Assembly (NCBI GenBank): GCA_903859715.1
Contig: CAIONS010000056.1
Span: 248,001 to 312,000 of the forward strand
Reading direction: 5' to 3'
From: an uncultured Opitutia bacterium
GTDB lineage: Bacteria; Verrucomicrobiota; Verrucomicrobiia; Opitutales; Opitutaceae
Length of the DNA: 64,000 nt
Below are positions 17,156 through 25,650 of the stretch, one piece after another. Numbering within the stretch: position 1 is the stretch's first letter; each line of letters begins with the position of its first letter. Below the pieces are notes generated by a model, which ran no database searches, was not told the DNA's origin, and saw nothing but the letters and a program-made list of their open reading frames with translations. The position numbers were made by a program, and so were the translations under genes.

Positions 17156-19384
17156 TCAATTCTCGCCGATGTAGCGGCGGAAGAATTCGTCGAAGCGCAC
17201 GATCCGGTCGAGCCGCTGGCGGGGGTCGCCGCTGCGGCTGAGTTCGTGCGTGGCGTGCGGATAACGCGCATACTCGACCGGTTGCCCGAGGACTTTCAGG
17301 GACTTGTAGAGCATTTCGCTCTGCACGTAACCGGTGCGGAAATCGGTGTCGCCGTGCTTGATGAGCAGCGGGGTCGTGATGCGGTCGACGAAGGTCATCG
17401 GTGAATTTGCCTCGAGGATGGGCCGGATGTTCTTCTGCCACGGATAGCCGCCGAAATCATCCGGGACGAGCCGCCAAGCATTGCCCTCACCGAAGAAGGT
17501 CGCGAGGTCGTAGACACCGCGGATGGCGACGGCGGCCTTGAAGCGGTGGTCCTGCGTGATGAGCCACGCGGTCAGATAGCCGCCGTAGCTGCCGCCCATG
17601 ACGACCTCGCGGTTGGCATCCACCCACGGCTCCTTGGCGGCGAGATCCACCGCCGCGAGCACATCGGCGCCGGGTCCGGGACCCCAGTTCTGGTAATTGG
17701 CATATTGGAAATTATAGCCGTAGCCGCCCGAGCCGCGGGGATTGCAGTAGACGATGCCATAGCCGCGCGAGGCGAAGAACTGGAACTCATGCCACATGGA
17801 CGCCTCGCCCGGGCCCCACATCGCCTGCGGGCCGCCATGGATTTCCAGCAGCAGCGGGTATTTTTTGGTGCGATCGAAGGACGCCGGCTTGATCAGCCAG
17901 ACATCGACGATGATCCCATCGGGGCGGGTGATCGTGCGGTGTTCGGGCAGGCTGACCTGCTTGGCGTGCAGCCACTCGCTGTTGTGCGTGGTGAGGATGC
18001 GCGGCTCTTTCGCGTCGAGACTGGCCGTGTAAAGTTCGTAGGGATCGGCCGGATTGGTCAGCACATAGGCGACGTGATCGCGACCGAGGTCGAAGGCATC
18101 GACCCCCGTTTCAAAGCTGGTGAGCCGTTCGGGTTCGGCCTTCGGCTGGGCGGCAATCCGGTAGAGCGGGAAGCCGCCATTGCTCGCGGCGACGAAATAA
18201 ACGTGGCTGGAATCGGCGGACCACCGGAGATTGCCCGCGGCACGGTCGAGCGACTCGTTGTACCACGGGACGGACGCGTCGCCCAAGCGCTTGAAGCCGA
18301 TCCGCACGGGCGCATAGACGGGATTCGTGGCGATATTCTGGGCGAGAAACGTGACGAGCTTGCCGTCGGGTGAGATCCGCGGATCGCCGAAACTCTCGGC
18401 TTTATCGTCGAGCAGGGTGGTGCGGCCGGTGCCGTCCGCATTGACGAGCTCGAGGCTGGTCGCGAATTCGCGGTCGGGATGGCGGGTGGTGAGAAGTTCC
18501 GTGGCGAAGATCAGCTGCTTGCCATCGGGGGACCATCCGGGACGGCTGACGCTGCGATAGCCCGGGGTGAGGGCGGTGGCGGTCGCGCCCTCGTGGCTCT
18601 CGATGACGTAGAGGTTGATGAATTTGAGCTGCGGCTCGAGGTCGGCCTCGCCGATGAAATTCAGCCGGTTGATGACGCGCGGGTTGCCATCGGCCTCGTT
18701 TTGCGCGAGCCACTCGCGCTGCTCCTGGCGGGTGCCGTCAGGGGAGGCCGCGGGACGTTGAACGTCCTTCGCCTTGTCGAACCAGTCGGCGGTATCGCCG
18801 GGTGTGCGCTTCGGGCGCTCGACGTCCCATTCGGGCTGCACGTGGGCCGCCTTGTGCTTGATGAGTTCCTTGCGCACTTCGGTCGCGTCCAGGGCGGAGG
18901 TGAAGGCGATGAGCCGTCCGTCGGGCGACCACTGCGGGTTGACTGCGCCGGAGGCAAGTTTCGTGAGGGCCACGGCTTCGCCGCCGTCACCGAGGGGCAG
19001 GATCCAGATCTGCGGTTTCTCGTTTTCGGTGCGGACGAACGCCACGCGCCGGCCATCGGGGCTCCACTGGGGCGAGCTCGCGCTGATTTCGCCGTGGGTG
19101 AGCTCGCGCGGTGCAGTGTGGCCGTCGGTGGCGGCGAGCCAGAGATGGGTGTGGTAGCTGTATTCGCCCTTTTTATCGGGCTTCTCGGCGATGCTCTTGA
19201 CCGTGTAGAGAACGCTCTGGCCGTCGGGGGAAAGCACAGGAGCATCGAGCTGCCTGATCTTGAGGAGGTCCGTGGCGTTGATGAGCGATTCGGCAGGTGT
19301 GGGGGTTTCAGTGGCGCGCAGCGCGGGCCAGGCAAGGCAGGCGGCCAGCGTGATAACCAGGGTCAGGCGGGGCAGGGAACGCAT
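17156..19384 (-). CDS. secreted S9 family peptidase with N-terminal beta-propeller
   Basis: A dipeptidyl- or acylaminoacyl-peptidase-type serine peptidase of 742 residues. A signal peptide (MRSLPRLTLVITLAACLAWPA) precedes WD40/TolB-like propeller repeats (SPDGQSVLYT, SPDGRRVAFVR, SPDGRLIAFTS and others, about 45-450). The alpha/beta-hydrolase domain follows, with Ser599 in GGSYGGYLTAW, Asp681 in HGDTDFRTGY and His713 in HATHELS. The start at 19384 is preferred; an ATG at 19396 would add four residues. A longer frame upstream is antisense to dgt and is not part of the gene. It probably degrades peptides in the periplasm. It is divergent from dgt, 48 bp apart. Confidence 0.92.
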   Translation of the reverse strand: MRSLPRLTLVITLAACLAWPALRATETPTPAESLINATDLLKIRQLDAPVLSPDGQSVLYTVKSIAEKPDKKGEYSYHTHLWLAATDGHTAPRELTHGEISASSPQWSPDGRRVAFVRTENEKPQIWILPLGDGGEAVALTKLASGAVNPQWSPDGRLIAFTSALDATEVRKELIKHKAAHVQPEWDVERPKRTPGDTADWFDKAKDVQRPAASPDGTRQEQREWLAQNEADGNPRVINRLNFIGEADLEPQLKFINLYVIESHEGATATALTPGYRSVSRPGWSPDGKQLIFATELLTTRHPDREFATSLELVNADGTGRTTLLDDKAESFGDPRISPDGKLVTFLAQNIATNPVYAPVRIGFKRLGDASVPWYNESLDRAAGNLRWSADSSHVYFVAASNGGFPLYRIAAQPKAEPERLTSFETGVDAFDLGRDHVAYVLTNPADPYELYTASLDAKEPRILTTHNSEWLHAKQVSLPEHRTITRPDGIIVDVWLIKPASFDRTKKYPLLLEIHGGPQAMWGPGEASMWHEFQFFASRGYGIVYCNPRGSGGYGYNFQYANYQNWGPGPGADVLAAVDLAAKEPWVDANREVVMGGSYGGYLTAWLITQDHRFKAAVAIRGVYDLATFFGEGNAWRLVPDDFGGYPWQKNIRPILEANSPMTFVDRITTPLLIKHGDTDFRTGYVQSEMLYKSLKVLGQPVEYARYPHATHELSRSGDPRQRLDRIVRFDEFFRRYIGEN

Positions 19385-19432
19385 ATGGGTTTGCATCGTG
19401 TGCGGGATGGCTTTCGTGTCGAAGCGATTCCC

Positions 19433-20701
19433 ATGCAGAACCGCTTCTACCACGCCTTCGACACCGAGACCTATGGGGCGGAGCGCAAGTCGGATTACCG
19501 CAGCCCGTTTCAGATCGACCGGGATCGCATCATCCACGCGCATGCGTTCCGCAAGCTCCAGTCGAAGACGCAGGTGTTCCTGTCGGGCGAGTACGATTTC
19601 TACCGCACGCGGCTGACGCATTCGATGGAAGTGGCGCAGATCGGCCGCTCGATCTGCCACTACCTGCAGTCGCGCGGCGGGCTGCTGAAGGACGATTTCT
19701 TCATCGATGGCGAGTTGGTGGAGGCGGTCTGCCTGGCGCATGACCTCGGACATCCCCCGTTTGGGCACTCGGGGGAGCGGACACTACAGGAGCTGATGAT
19801 CAAGTGGGGCGGGTTCGAGGGCAACGCGCAGACGCTGCGCCTGCTGACGGGGACGATTTACCAGAACGAGACGAGCGTGCGCGGCATGCAGCCGACGCGG
19901 GCGCTGCTCGACGGCGTGCTGAAGTACAAGAAGCTCTTCCGGGAGTTTCCGAAAAAGCCGCAGAATCATTTCCTCTACGATGCGCAGGCGGCGGAGCGGA
20001 CGTTCGTGTTGGGCAAAGCCAAAATCCCCGCGGCGTTGCATGCGGGAGAAAAACTGAATGCCTTCAAGAGCGTCGAGTGCCAGATCATGGATTGGGCGGA
20101 TGACGCGGCGTATTCGCTCAATGACATCGTGGACGGGGTGAAGGCGGGGTTCCTGAATCACGAGAAGATCGAGACCTGGGCGGCGGGCGAGGCGATCGAC
20201 GCGCAGCAGCAGCAATTGCTCGACGTGCTGTTCGACGCGATCCGTAGCGACCGGCTGGAGAGCGTGTTTGCGCAGAAGATCGGCGGGTTCATCACCGCGT
20301 GCCGGCTGCGGGAGCGCGACAATTTCATGGCCGCGAAGACGAACCGTTACCGGTTCGAGCTGCTCGTGGCACCGGAGGCGGAGCGCGAGGCGAAGTTTTT
20401 CAAGAAGATGGCGAACGACATCATTTTCGAGAGTCCGCAGTTGCAGCAGATTGAGCACAAGGCGCGGCGGGTGCTGTTCGACCTGTGGAATTCCACCTGG
20501 AGCAACTACGTCGAGAAAGGTCCCCGCGTGATCAACATCCTGCCGGCGCGGGTCGGCAAGCTGATCGACGCCGAGCCGACCACCGCGGGCAAGGCCCGGC
20601 AGATCTGCGACTATCTCGCCGGCCTGACCGACGGGATGATCGTCCACACGTATCGCCGGCTCTTCGACCCGGAGTTCGGATCGATCCGGGATCTGAGCTG
20701 A
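19433..20701 (+). CDS. dgt: deoxyguanosinetriphosphate triphosphohydrolase-like protein
   Basis: A metal-dependent HD-domain dNTP triphosphohydrolase of 422 residues that releases tripolyphosphate from dNTPs. It is shorter than E. coli Dgt (505) and matches the dGTPase-like type. HD ligands are seen in RLTHSMEVAQIGR and LAHDLGHPPFGHSGE, with a distal Asp in DWADDAAYSLNDI. The start MQNRFYHAFDTETYG fits the family. An in-frame ATG at 19385 overlaps the divergent peptidase gene and is less likely. Confidence 0.93.
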   Translation: MQNRFYHAFDTETYGAERKSDYRSPFQIDRDRIIHAHAFRKLQSKTQVFLSGEYDFYRTRLTHSMEVAQIGRSICHYLQSRGGLLKDDFFIDGELVEAVCLAHDLGHPPFGHSGERTLQELMIKWGGFEGNAQTLRLLTGTIYQNETSVRGMQPTRALLDGVLKYKKLFREFPKKPQNHFLYDAQAAERTFVLGKAKIPAALHAGEKLNAFKSVECQIMDWADDAAYSLNDIVDGVKAGFLNHEKIETWAAGEAIDAQQQQLLDVLFDAIRSDRLESVFAQKIGGFITACRLRERDNFMAAKTNRYRFELLVAPEAEREAKFFKKMANDIIFESPQLQQIEHKARRVLFDLWNSTWSNYVEKGPRVINILPARVGKLIDAEPTTAGKARQICDYLAGLTDGMIVHTYRRLFDPEFGSIRDLS

Positions 20702-20761
20702 GAGAGGCTCGCAATCTTAGGAGTGAACCCTGATCCCGCAGCGCCCCGACTCCCCCAGTGA

Positions 20762-21739
20762 TCACGATTTTTTAGGAACAGTAATACTCACCTTGTTATT
20801 GGCGGAGAATAATTTGTCGGATTGTACAATAGCCAACTCGGCGACTTTATCATCCAAGGCTGCCTGCTTCATGGCCTTTTGTATCTCCGGCCATTCCCCC
20901 TTTGCCGCGATGGCCCCGATAAAGGCGAAAAAATTCAGGTCTCCCAGGCTTGGCTCCGGGTTTAAGAAAAGGCTCAACTTGGCCTCCTGCCATGCTGGCC
21001 CGGGTTGTTGGGCATCGACGAGCAGGCGGCTGTAAAGTCCGTGGACCTCCCAGTCCCAAGGGTGCGTGATGCTGAGTGCCATGAGATATTTCCAAGCGGA
21101 TTGCGCGGCTCCGGTGCGGTCCAATTCGTGTTCGGTCACCCAGTCGGCGAGGCGCTCGACCTCGTCGATATCATGCGAGGAGATGAGGACCGTCCAGTTT
21201 TCCTGCTCGGTCAGCTCCAGCATGCCGCGGATTACCTCGTCGCGGACCAGTGGATCCAGTCCACTGAACGGCTCATCAAGGACCAAGAGGCGAGGGCGAT
21301 AGGCGAGGGAAGTGAGGAGCGCGGCCTTCATCTTCATGCCGCGCGAGAGGTGTTTCAGCTTTCGATCCAGCGGCAGATCGAACTCCTCGAGCAGTTTGGT
21401 GCAGAATGCCGGGTCCCACGTCGGATACATCGGGCGGCAGAAATTGATCAGTTGCTCCACCGTCATCCATTCAGGGAGCCGCTGGTTTTCCGAGACGTAG
21501 CCGATCTGGGCGAATTCCTTCGGGCCGAGCAGGGTGGAATTGACGCCGAGGACCCGGGCGGAGCCCGACGACGGCGTCAGGATGTTCATCAGGGTCTTGA
21601 TGGTCGTGGTCTTGCCCGCGCCGTTGGCCCCGAGGAAGGCATAGATGCTGCCTTCGGGGACGGTGAGCGTGAGGCCGCTGACGGCGGCCACCTCGCCGTA
21701 GCGGCGGGTCAGGTTCTGGGTCGTGATGACGGAGTTCAT
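20762..21739 (-). CDS. ABC transporter ATPase fused to an unrelated C-terminus (apparent chimera)
   Basis: Residues 1-200 are a normal ABC ATPase of the YtrB/EcsA-like type: Walker A GANGAGKT (38-45), a shortened signature LSRGMKMK (131-138), Walker B LLVLDEP (151-157) and the switch His in SSHD (187-190). At about residue 200 (ERLADWV) the family sequence stops. The expected DRIAxLxxG strand and the rest are absent. Instead about 125 residues follow that look like helical, TPR-like repeats (SAWKYLMALSITHPWDWEV, QEAKLSLFLNPEPSLGDLN). No permease gene follows. The GntR regulator lies upstream with 1 base between. A deletion that joined two genes fits best; assembly error or true fusion are alternatives. 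Confidence 0.75.
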   Translation of the reverse strand: MNSVITTQNLTRRYGEVAAVSGLTLTVPEGSIYAFLGANGAGKTTTIKTLMNILTPSSGSARVLGVNSTLLGPKEFAQIGYVSENQRLPEWMTVEQLINFCRPMYPTWDPAFCTKLLEEFDLPLDRKLKHLSRGMKMKAALLTSLAYRPRLLVLDEPFSGLDPLVRDEVIRGMLELTEQENWTVLISSHDIDEVERLADWVTEHELDRTGAAQSAWKYLMALSITHPWDWEVHGLYSRLLVDAQQPGPAWQEAKLSLFLNPEPSLGDLNFFAFIGAIAAKGEWPEIQKAMKQAALDDKVAELAIVQSDKLFSANNKVSITVPKKS

Positions 21740-21740
21740 T

Positions 21741-22127
21741 TCATTTTTCTCCCTGTAGTCGGTTCCAATGCTGCCGGATGGCTTGGACAAGATTGTCGCA
21801 GTCGAGGTGAAGCTTCTGGGCTTCCACGACGAGGCGCTCGACTTCGGTGCCGAGCAGGTCCTTCAGTTCCTCGCGGGTCGCGGGTTTCGCCTCGGAAATC
21901 ACGGTGCCGATGCCCGGAATGACGGTGAGCAGTTTTTCCTCCGCCAGGGCGGCGACCACCTTCTGGGCGGTGTTGGGATTGATGCGCAGCTCCTGGCTCA
22001 GGACCCGGACCGACGGAAAACTGTCACCCGGCTTCAGCGCCCCGGCGATGATGGCCTTCTTCACCGCGTAGACGACCTGCTCGTAGGTGTGGGCTCCCGG
22101 CTTGAACTGGACGCGGAACGGCAGCAT
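21741..22127 (-). CDS. GntR-family transcriptional regulator, YtrA type
   Basis: A DNA-binding regulator of 128 residues with a winged HTH (QVVYAVKKAIIAGALKPGD, then PSVRVLSQELRINPNTAQKVVAAL) and only a short helical C-terminal dimerisation tail. This is the layout of the YtrA subfamily, which usually controls an adjacent ABC exporter. The ATG at 22127 is preferred over a TTG at 22133. The ABC ATPase begins 1 base after its stop, so the two are one transcript. A dyad just upstream of the start is a likely autoregulatory operator. Confidence 0.9.
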   Translation of the reverse strand: MLPFRVQFKPGAHTYEQVVYAVKKAIIAGALKPGDSFPSVRVLSQELRINPNTAQKVVAALAEEKLLTVIPGIGTVISEAKPATREELKDLLGTEVERLVVEAQKLHLDCDNLVQAIRQHWNRLQGEK

Positions 22128-22135
22128 GGGCAACA

Positions 22136-22164
22136 GGTGTATGGTGGACCACGGTACACCATAC
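22136..22164. promoter_or_regulatory. candidate GntR operator
   Basis: Nested dyads: GGTGTA (22136-22141) with TACACC (22155-22160), and GTATGGTG (22139-22146) with CACCATAC (22157-22164). They begin 9 bases upstream of the regulator's ATG, where binding would block its transcription. Confidence 0.55.
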
Positions 22165-22206
22165 GGGTCAAGCGGAATTCACGGAATGCGTGCGGCATTC
22201 AGCCGA

Positions 22207-22268
22207 AGGCGGCTCGTTGGGGACAACTCGCCCTACCTTGCGGAAGGCGGGATCAGCGATCCCCCCTA
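22207..22268. repeat. degenerate GTAGGGC-family palindromic element
   Basis: A run of weak hairpins resembling the 62-bp elements: a segment ending GGGACAACTCGCCCTACC (22219-22236), then GGCGGGATC/GATCCCCCC (about 22247-22267), and CCCTAC at the end. It sits downstream of the HD gene stop (minus strand) and upstream of the GntR gene. Confidence 0.6.
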
Positions 22269-22289
22269 CAATCAGGCGGCTTTGATCTC

Positions 22290-22910
22290 TTACTTTGCCG
22301 ATCCGGGCTGGAGGTGTCCGGCGTCGACGGCGTCTTGCACCATCCGCTCGGCGTAGCGCCAGAGTTCGGCGCAGCCTTCGGCGATGTGGCGGTTGCGGGC
22401 GAGCACGCGGTCCTGGGTGACGCCGTGGCGGTTCCACGCGGCGCCTTCGGTGCGGCAGTTGAGCAGCATCGGCTGGAAGCGGTCCACGGCCGCGGCGAAC
22501 TTTGCCTCGGGCGTCTGCTTCTCCTCGAACTCGTCCCACAGCGCGCGGAATTCGCGGGTCTGGTCCGGCGGCAGCAGGCCGAAGATGCGGTCGGCGGCGC
22601 GGGCTTCGCGCTCGTGCTGCCCGACCATGGCGGCGGTGTCGTAGGCAAAAGTGTCGCCGGCGTCGATTTCGACGAGGTCGTGAATGATAACCATCTTGAG
22701 CACGCGCAGTACGTCGAGGGTCGGGACGTTGGCGTGCTCGGCGAGGACGATCACGCAGAGGCAGAGATGCCAGGAGTGCTCGGCATCGTTCTCGGGGCGG
22801 CGGCTCTTGGTGTTGATCGTCTGGCGAAAAATTTCCTTCAATTGGTCCACCTCGAGAATGAACTCGATCTGGCGGGCGAGGCGGGCGGCGGGGGAGGAGG
22901 CATCATCCAT
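22290..22910 (-). CDS. HD-domain hydrolase (YfbR/HDDC2-like)
   Basis: A soluble 206-residue HD-superfamily phosphohydrolase. Ligands are seen in RRPENDAEHSWHL (His) and VIIHDLVEIDAGD (His-Asp), followed by the Glu-rich helix. Members such as YfbR act on deoxynucleoside 5'-monophosphates; the substrate here is not known. The start at 22910 gives MDDASSPAARLARQIEFI. An open frame continues far upstream but runs antisense through the prolyl oligopeptidase gene and is not real. It is divergent from the oligopeptidase with a 348-bp repeat-rich gap between. Confidence 0.85.
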   Translation of the reverse strand: MDDASSPAARLARQIEFILEVDQLKEIFRQTINTKSRRPENDAEHSWHLCLCVIVLAEHANVPTLDVLRVLKMVIIHDLVEIDAGDTFAYDTAAMVGQHEREARAADRIFGLLPPDQTREFRALWDEFEEKQTPEAKFAAAVDRFQPMLLNCRTEGAAWNRHGVTQDRVLARNRHIAEGCAELWRYAERMVQDAVDAGHLQPGSAK

Positions 22911-22967
22911 GAGGCGACGAAAACGGTGCGGACGGTGGGTGGCAATGCGGGGTTGCGGATAAACTGA

Positions 22968-23164
22968 TTTAACCGCGAAGAGCGCAAAGGACGCGAAGCC
23001 TGAGCCAGGGTTGGGTAGAACACTGTGATCTCGGCTCCGCGGTTTGCCATTCTGAGCGCAGCGAAGAATCCAGCTTGATGACATCAAAGCTAATTGCGGA
23101 ATCTCACTGGATTCTTCGCTGCGCTCAGAATGGCAAACGGGCTTTGCGACCTTTGCGGTTAAAA
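22968..23164. repeat. nested long inverted repeats in the HD/oligopeptidase gap
   Basis: This accounts for most of the 348-bp gap 22911-23258. The outer arms 22968-22989 and 23142-23164 (TTTAACCGCGAAGAGCGCAA type) enclose inner arms 23042-23073 and 23107-23138, a perfect 32-bp repeat of the CCATTCTGAGCGCAGCGAAG family. The inner family recurs at 17058-17149. The gap is divergent, so this copy is downstream of no gene. I saw no convincing promoter. Confidence 0.9.
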
Positions 23165-23176
23165 TGGGATTCTCTT

Positions 23177-23202
23177 CAGCCTCCTTACGTTGGCTGCTAC
23201 TA
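23177..23202. repeat. 26-bp direct repeat, copy 1 (upstream of oligopeptidase)
   Basis: Reads CAGCCTCCTTACGTTGGCTG then CTACTA. It recurs with one mismatch and in the same orientation at 25615-25640, so the two copies bracket the prolyl oligopeptidase gene. Confidence 0.85.
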
Positions 23203-23258
23203 GGGATCAGGGAGCGCGCTGCGCTTGCCTCACTGCACGAGATGATCACGCTGAAACC

Positions 23259-25400
23259 ATGCGTAACTTGACCCCGCTCTGGTTCTGTCTGCTCTCCCTG
23301 CCCATGCTCGCTGCCCCGACTAAATGGACTTATCCCGCCGCCCCGCTGGGCGATGTCGTCGACGATTACCACGGGGTCAAGGTGCCCGATCCCTTCCGCT
23401 GGATGGAGGCGACGGATTCGCCTGAGACCAAGGCTTGGATCACCGCCGAGCGCGCACTCACCGCGAGCGCGCTGGCGGAGATGCCGGAGCGCGCGGCGAT
23501 CCGGGCGCGGCTCACGGCGCTGTGGAATTATCCGCGCTTCAGTCTGCCGTTCAAACGTGGCGGCCATTATTTCTTCAGCAAGAACAACGGCCTGCAGAAC
23601 CAGTCGGTGCTCTATGTGCAGGATTCGCTGGCGAGCCCGCCGCGGGTGCTGATCGACCCGAACACGCTGTCGGCCGAGGGCACGGTGGCGCTGGGCACGG
23701 CGTCGCCATCGCAAGATGGCAAATGGCTCGGCTACGCGCTGAAGGCAGCGGGCTCGGACTGGGAGGAGTTCTTTGTCCGCGACATCGCGACGGGCAAGGA
23801 TACCGCGGACCATATCCAGTGGGTCAAGTTCTCCGGCCTGAGCTGGACGAAGGACAGCCAGGGTTTTTTCTACGGCCGCTATCCCGAGGTCGCGAAGGGC
23901 GACAAGCTCTTCGGGAAACTGCTCAACCGGAAAATCTATTACCATCGCCTCGGCACGGCGCAGGCCGCGGACGTGCTCGTGTTCGAGCTGCCAGAACATC
24001 CGGACCGGATGGTGAGCGCGCGTGTGACCGATGACGGCCGCTATTTACTGCTCTACGTCAATCAGAACGGCCGCACGCAGAATGCGGTCTACTACCGCGA
24101 CCTCGTCGATCCGGCCCAGCCGAAGCTCGACGGCCCGGTCGTGAAACTCCTCGACGCGTTCGACGCCAACTACTCGGTCATCGGCAACCGCGGCGACACG
24201 CTTTATGTCTCGACCAACTTCGGGGCGGCCCGCGGGAAAATCATCGCGATCAGCCTTCAGGCGCCTGCGCCCGCGAATTGGAAGACCCTCGTGCCTGAGA
24301 CGGCGGACAACGTCGACGGCGTGGATTATATCGGCGGGCGGTTTGTCATCACCTACATGCACGACGTGAAGAGCCGGATCGCGGTGTTTGCGGCGGACGG
24401 AAAACCGCTCGGCGACATCGCGCTGCCGGGCATCGGCAGCGTCGAGGGTATGAGCGGCCGCGATGACGACCCCGAGTTGTTCTACAGCTTCTCGTCCTAT
24501 CTCGCGACGCCGACGGCCATCCGGCACGATCTCGACACGGGCAAGAGCGAGGTTTTTCAGCAGAGCAAGGTCGCATTCGATCCTTCACCCTACGAGACCG
24601 AGCAAGTGTGGGTCACGTCGAAGGACGGGACGAAGATCCCAATGTTCGTGACGCATCGGAAGGGCGTCGCGCTCGACGGGAAGTCACCGACGTGGCTCTA
24701 CGGCTACGGCGGTTTCAACATCTCGATGCATCCCGCGTTTTCGATTCCGACGCTGGTGTGGCTCGAGATGGGCGGCATCTACGCCGTGGCCAACATGCGT
24801 GGCGGCGGCGAGTACGGCGAGGCGTGGCATCTCGCTGGCACGAAGGAGCGGAAGCAAAACGTATTCGACGACTACATTGCCGCGGCGGACTGGCTGGTCG
24901 CGAAGCATTACACGAGTCATGACCGGCTGGTGATCCAAGGCCGGTCCAACGGCGGGCTGCTGATCGGCGCGGTACTGAACCAGCGGCCGGATATTGCCGC
25001 CGTGGCGTTTCCGCAGGTCGGCGTGATGGACATGCTGCGCTATCACAAATTCACGGTCGGCGCCGCGTGGGCGGCCGACTACGGCAACAGCGACACGCCG
25101 GAAGGCTTCGCCTACCTGCGCGCCTACTCGCCGCTGCACACGATCAAGACCGGCGTGCGCTATCCGGCGGTGTTTGTCACCACGGGCGATCACGATGACC
25201 GGGTGTTTCCGGCACACTCCTTCAAGTATGCCGCGACGCTGCAGGCGGCGATGGCAAACTCCAAGAACCCGGTGCTCATCCGGATCGAGTCGAATGCCGG
25301 GCATGGCGGCTCCAGCGGAACGACGCCGGTGTCGAAGACGATCGAGGAATGGACGGATATGTTCGGCTTCGCCGCGCATACGCTCGGGATCAGCCTATAG
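23259..25400 (+). CDS. prolyl oligopeptidase, S9A
   Basis: Secreted serine peptidase that cuts short peptides after proline, 713 residues including a signal peptide (MRNLTPLWFCLLSLPMLAAP). The N-terminal segment YPAAPLGDVVDDYHGVKVPD and PFRWME are typical. A seven-bladed propeller occupies about 85-420, and the hydrolase domain follows with Ser563 in GRSNGGLLIG, Asp in DHDDRVFPAHS (about 646-647) and His682 in NAGHGGSSG. The start at 23259 is the first ATG giving a signal peptide. With the other S9 enzyme at 17.2-19.4 kb it suggests a peptide-degrading lifestyle. Confidence 0.95.
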   Translation: MRNLTPLWFCLLSLPMLAAPTKWTYPAAPLGDVVDDYHGVKVPDPFRWMEATDSPETKAWITAERALTASALAEMPERAAIRARLTALWNYPRFSLPFKRGGHYFFSKNNGLQNQSVLYVQDSLASPPRVLIDPNTLSAEGTVALGTASPSQDGKWLGYALKAAGSDWEEFFVRDIATGKDTADHIQWVKFSGLSWTKDSQGFFYGRYPEVAKGDKLFGKLLNRKIYYHRLGTAQAADVLVFELPEHPDRMVSARVTDDGRYLLLYVNQNGRTQNAVYYRDLVDPAQPKLDGPVVKLLDAFDANYSVIGNRGDTLYVSTNFGAARGKIIAISLQAPAPANWKTLVPETADNVDGVDYIGGRFVITYMHDVKSRIAVFAADGKPLGDIALPGIGSVEGMSGRDDDPELFYSFSSYLATPTAIRHDLDTGKSEVFQQSKVAFDPSPYETEQVWVTSKDGTKIPMFVTHRKGVALDGKSPTWLYGYGGFNISMHPAFSIPTLVWLEMGGIYAVANMRGGGEYGEAWHLAGTKERKQNVFDDYIAAADWLVAKHYTSHDRLVIQGRSNGGLLIGAVLNQRPDIAAVAFPQVGVMDMLRYHKFTVGAAWAADYGNSDTPEGFAYLRAYSPLHTIKTGVRYPAVFVTTGDHDDRVFPAHSFKYAATLQAAMANSKNPVLIRIESNAGHGGSSGTTPVSKTIEEWTDMFGFAAHTLGISL

Positions 25401-25441
25401 AAGCGTCGCGGGCTGGTTTGCTCGAACTCAAGCTTCGGAGG

Positions 25442-25558
25442 GTTGGCCACAAAAGGCGCAAGGGCTCCAGGGCTTCGGCTCGACTCTCCCGCGCGCCTAT
25501 AGGCGCAATGGGGACTCTTTCGTAGTACCCAGGCCCTTTGTGCCTCTTTGTGGCCAAC
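25442..25558. repeat. inverted repeat, GTTGGCCACAAAAGGC family
   Basis: Arms at 25442-25464 and 25533-25558 (GTTGGCCACAAAAGGCGCAA type, a few mismatches) with an inner palindrome GCGCCTATAGGCGC at 25493-25506. It lies between the convergent oligopeptidase and efflux outer-membrane genes. A related copy with a similar TATA-centred core is at 42432-42496. Confidence 0.85.
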
Positions 25559-25614
25559 TGGATTGACGTCAGTCGGGTCGGCTTTCTGGCGAGACTGGGT
25601 GTTCGATTCGAGCC

Positions 25615-25640
25615 CAGCCTCCTTACGTCGGCTGCTACTA
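25615..25640. repeat. 26-bp direct repeat, copy 2 (downstream of oligopeptidase)
   Basis: Second copy of the repeat at 23177-23202, one mismatch, ending 10 bp before the outer-membrane efflux gene stop. Confidence 0.85.
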
Positions 25641-25650
25641 ACCTTTCGGG

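Noticed and set aside
22911-23999. N-terminal extension of the HD hydrolase by about 360 residues
   Set aside because: It would run antisense through the prolyl oligopeptidase and through inverted repeats; the family starts at 22910.
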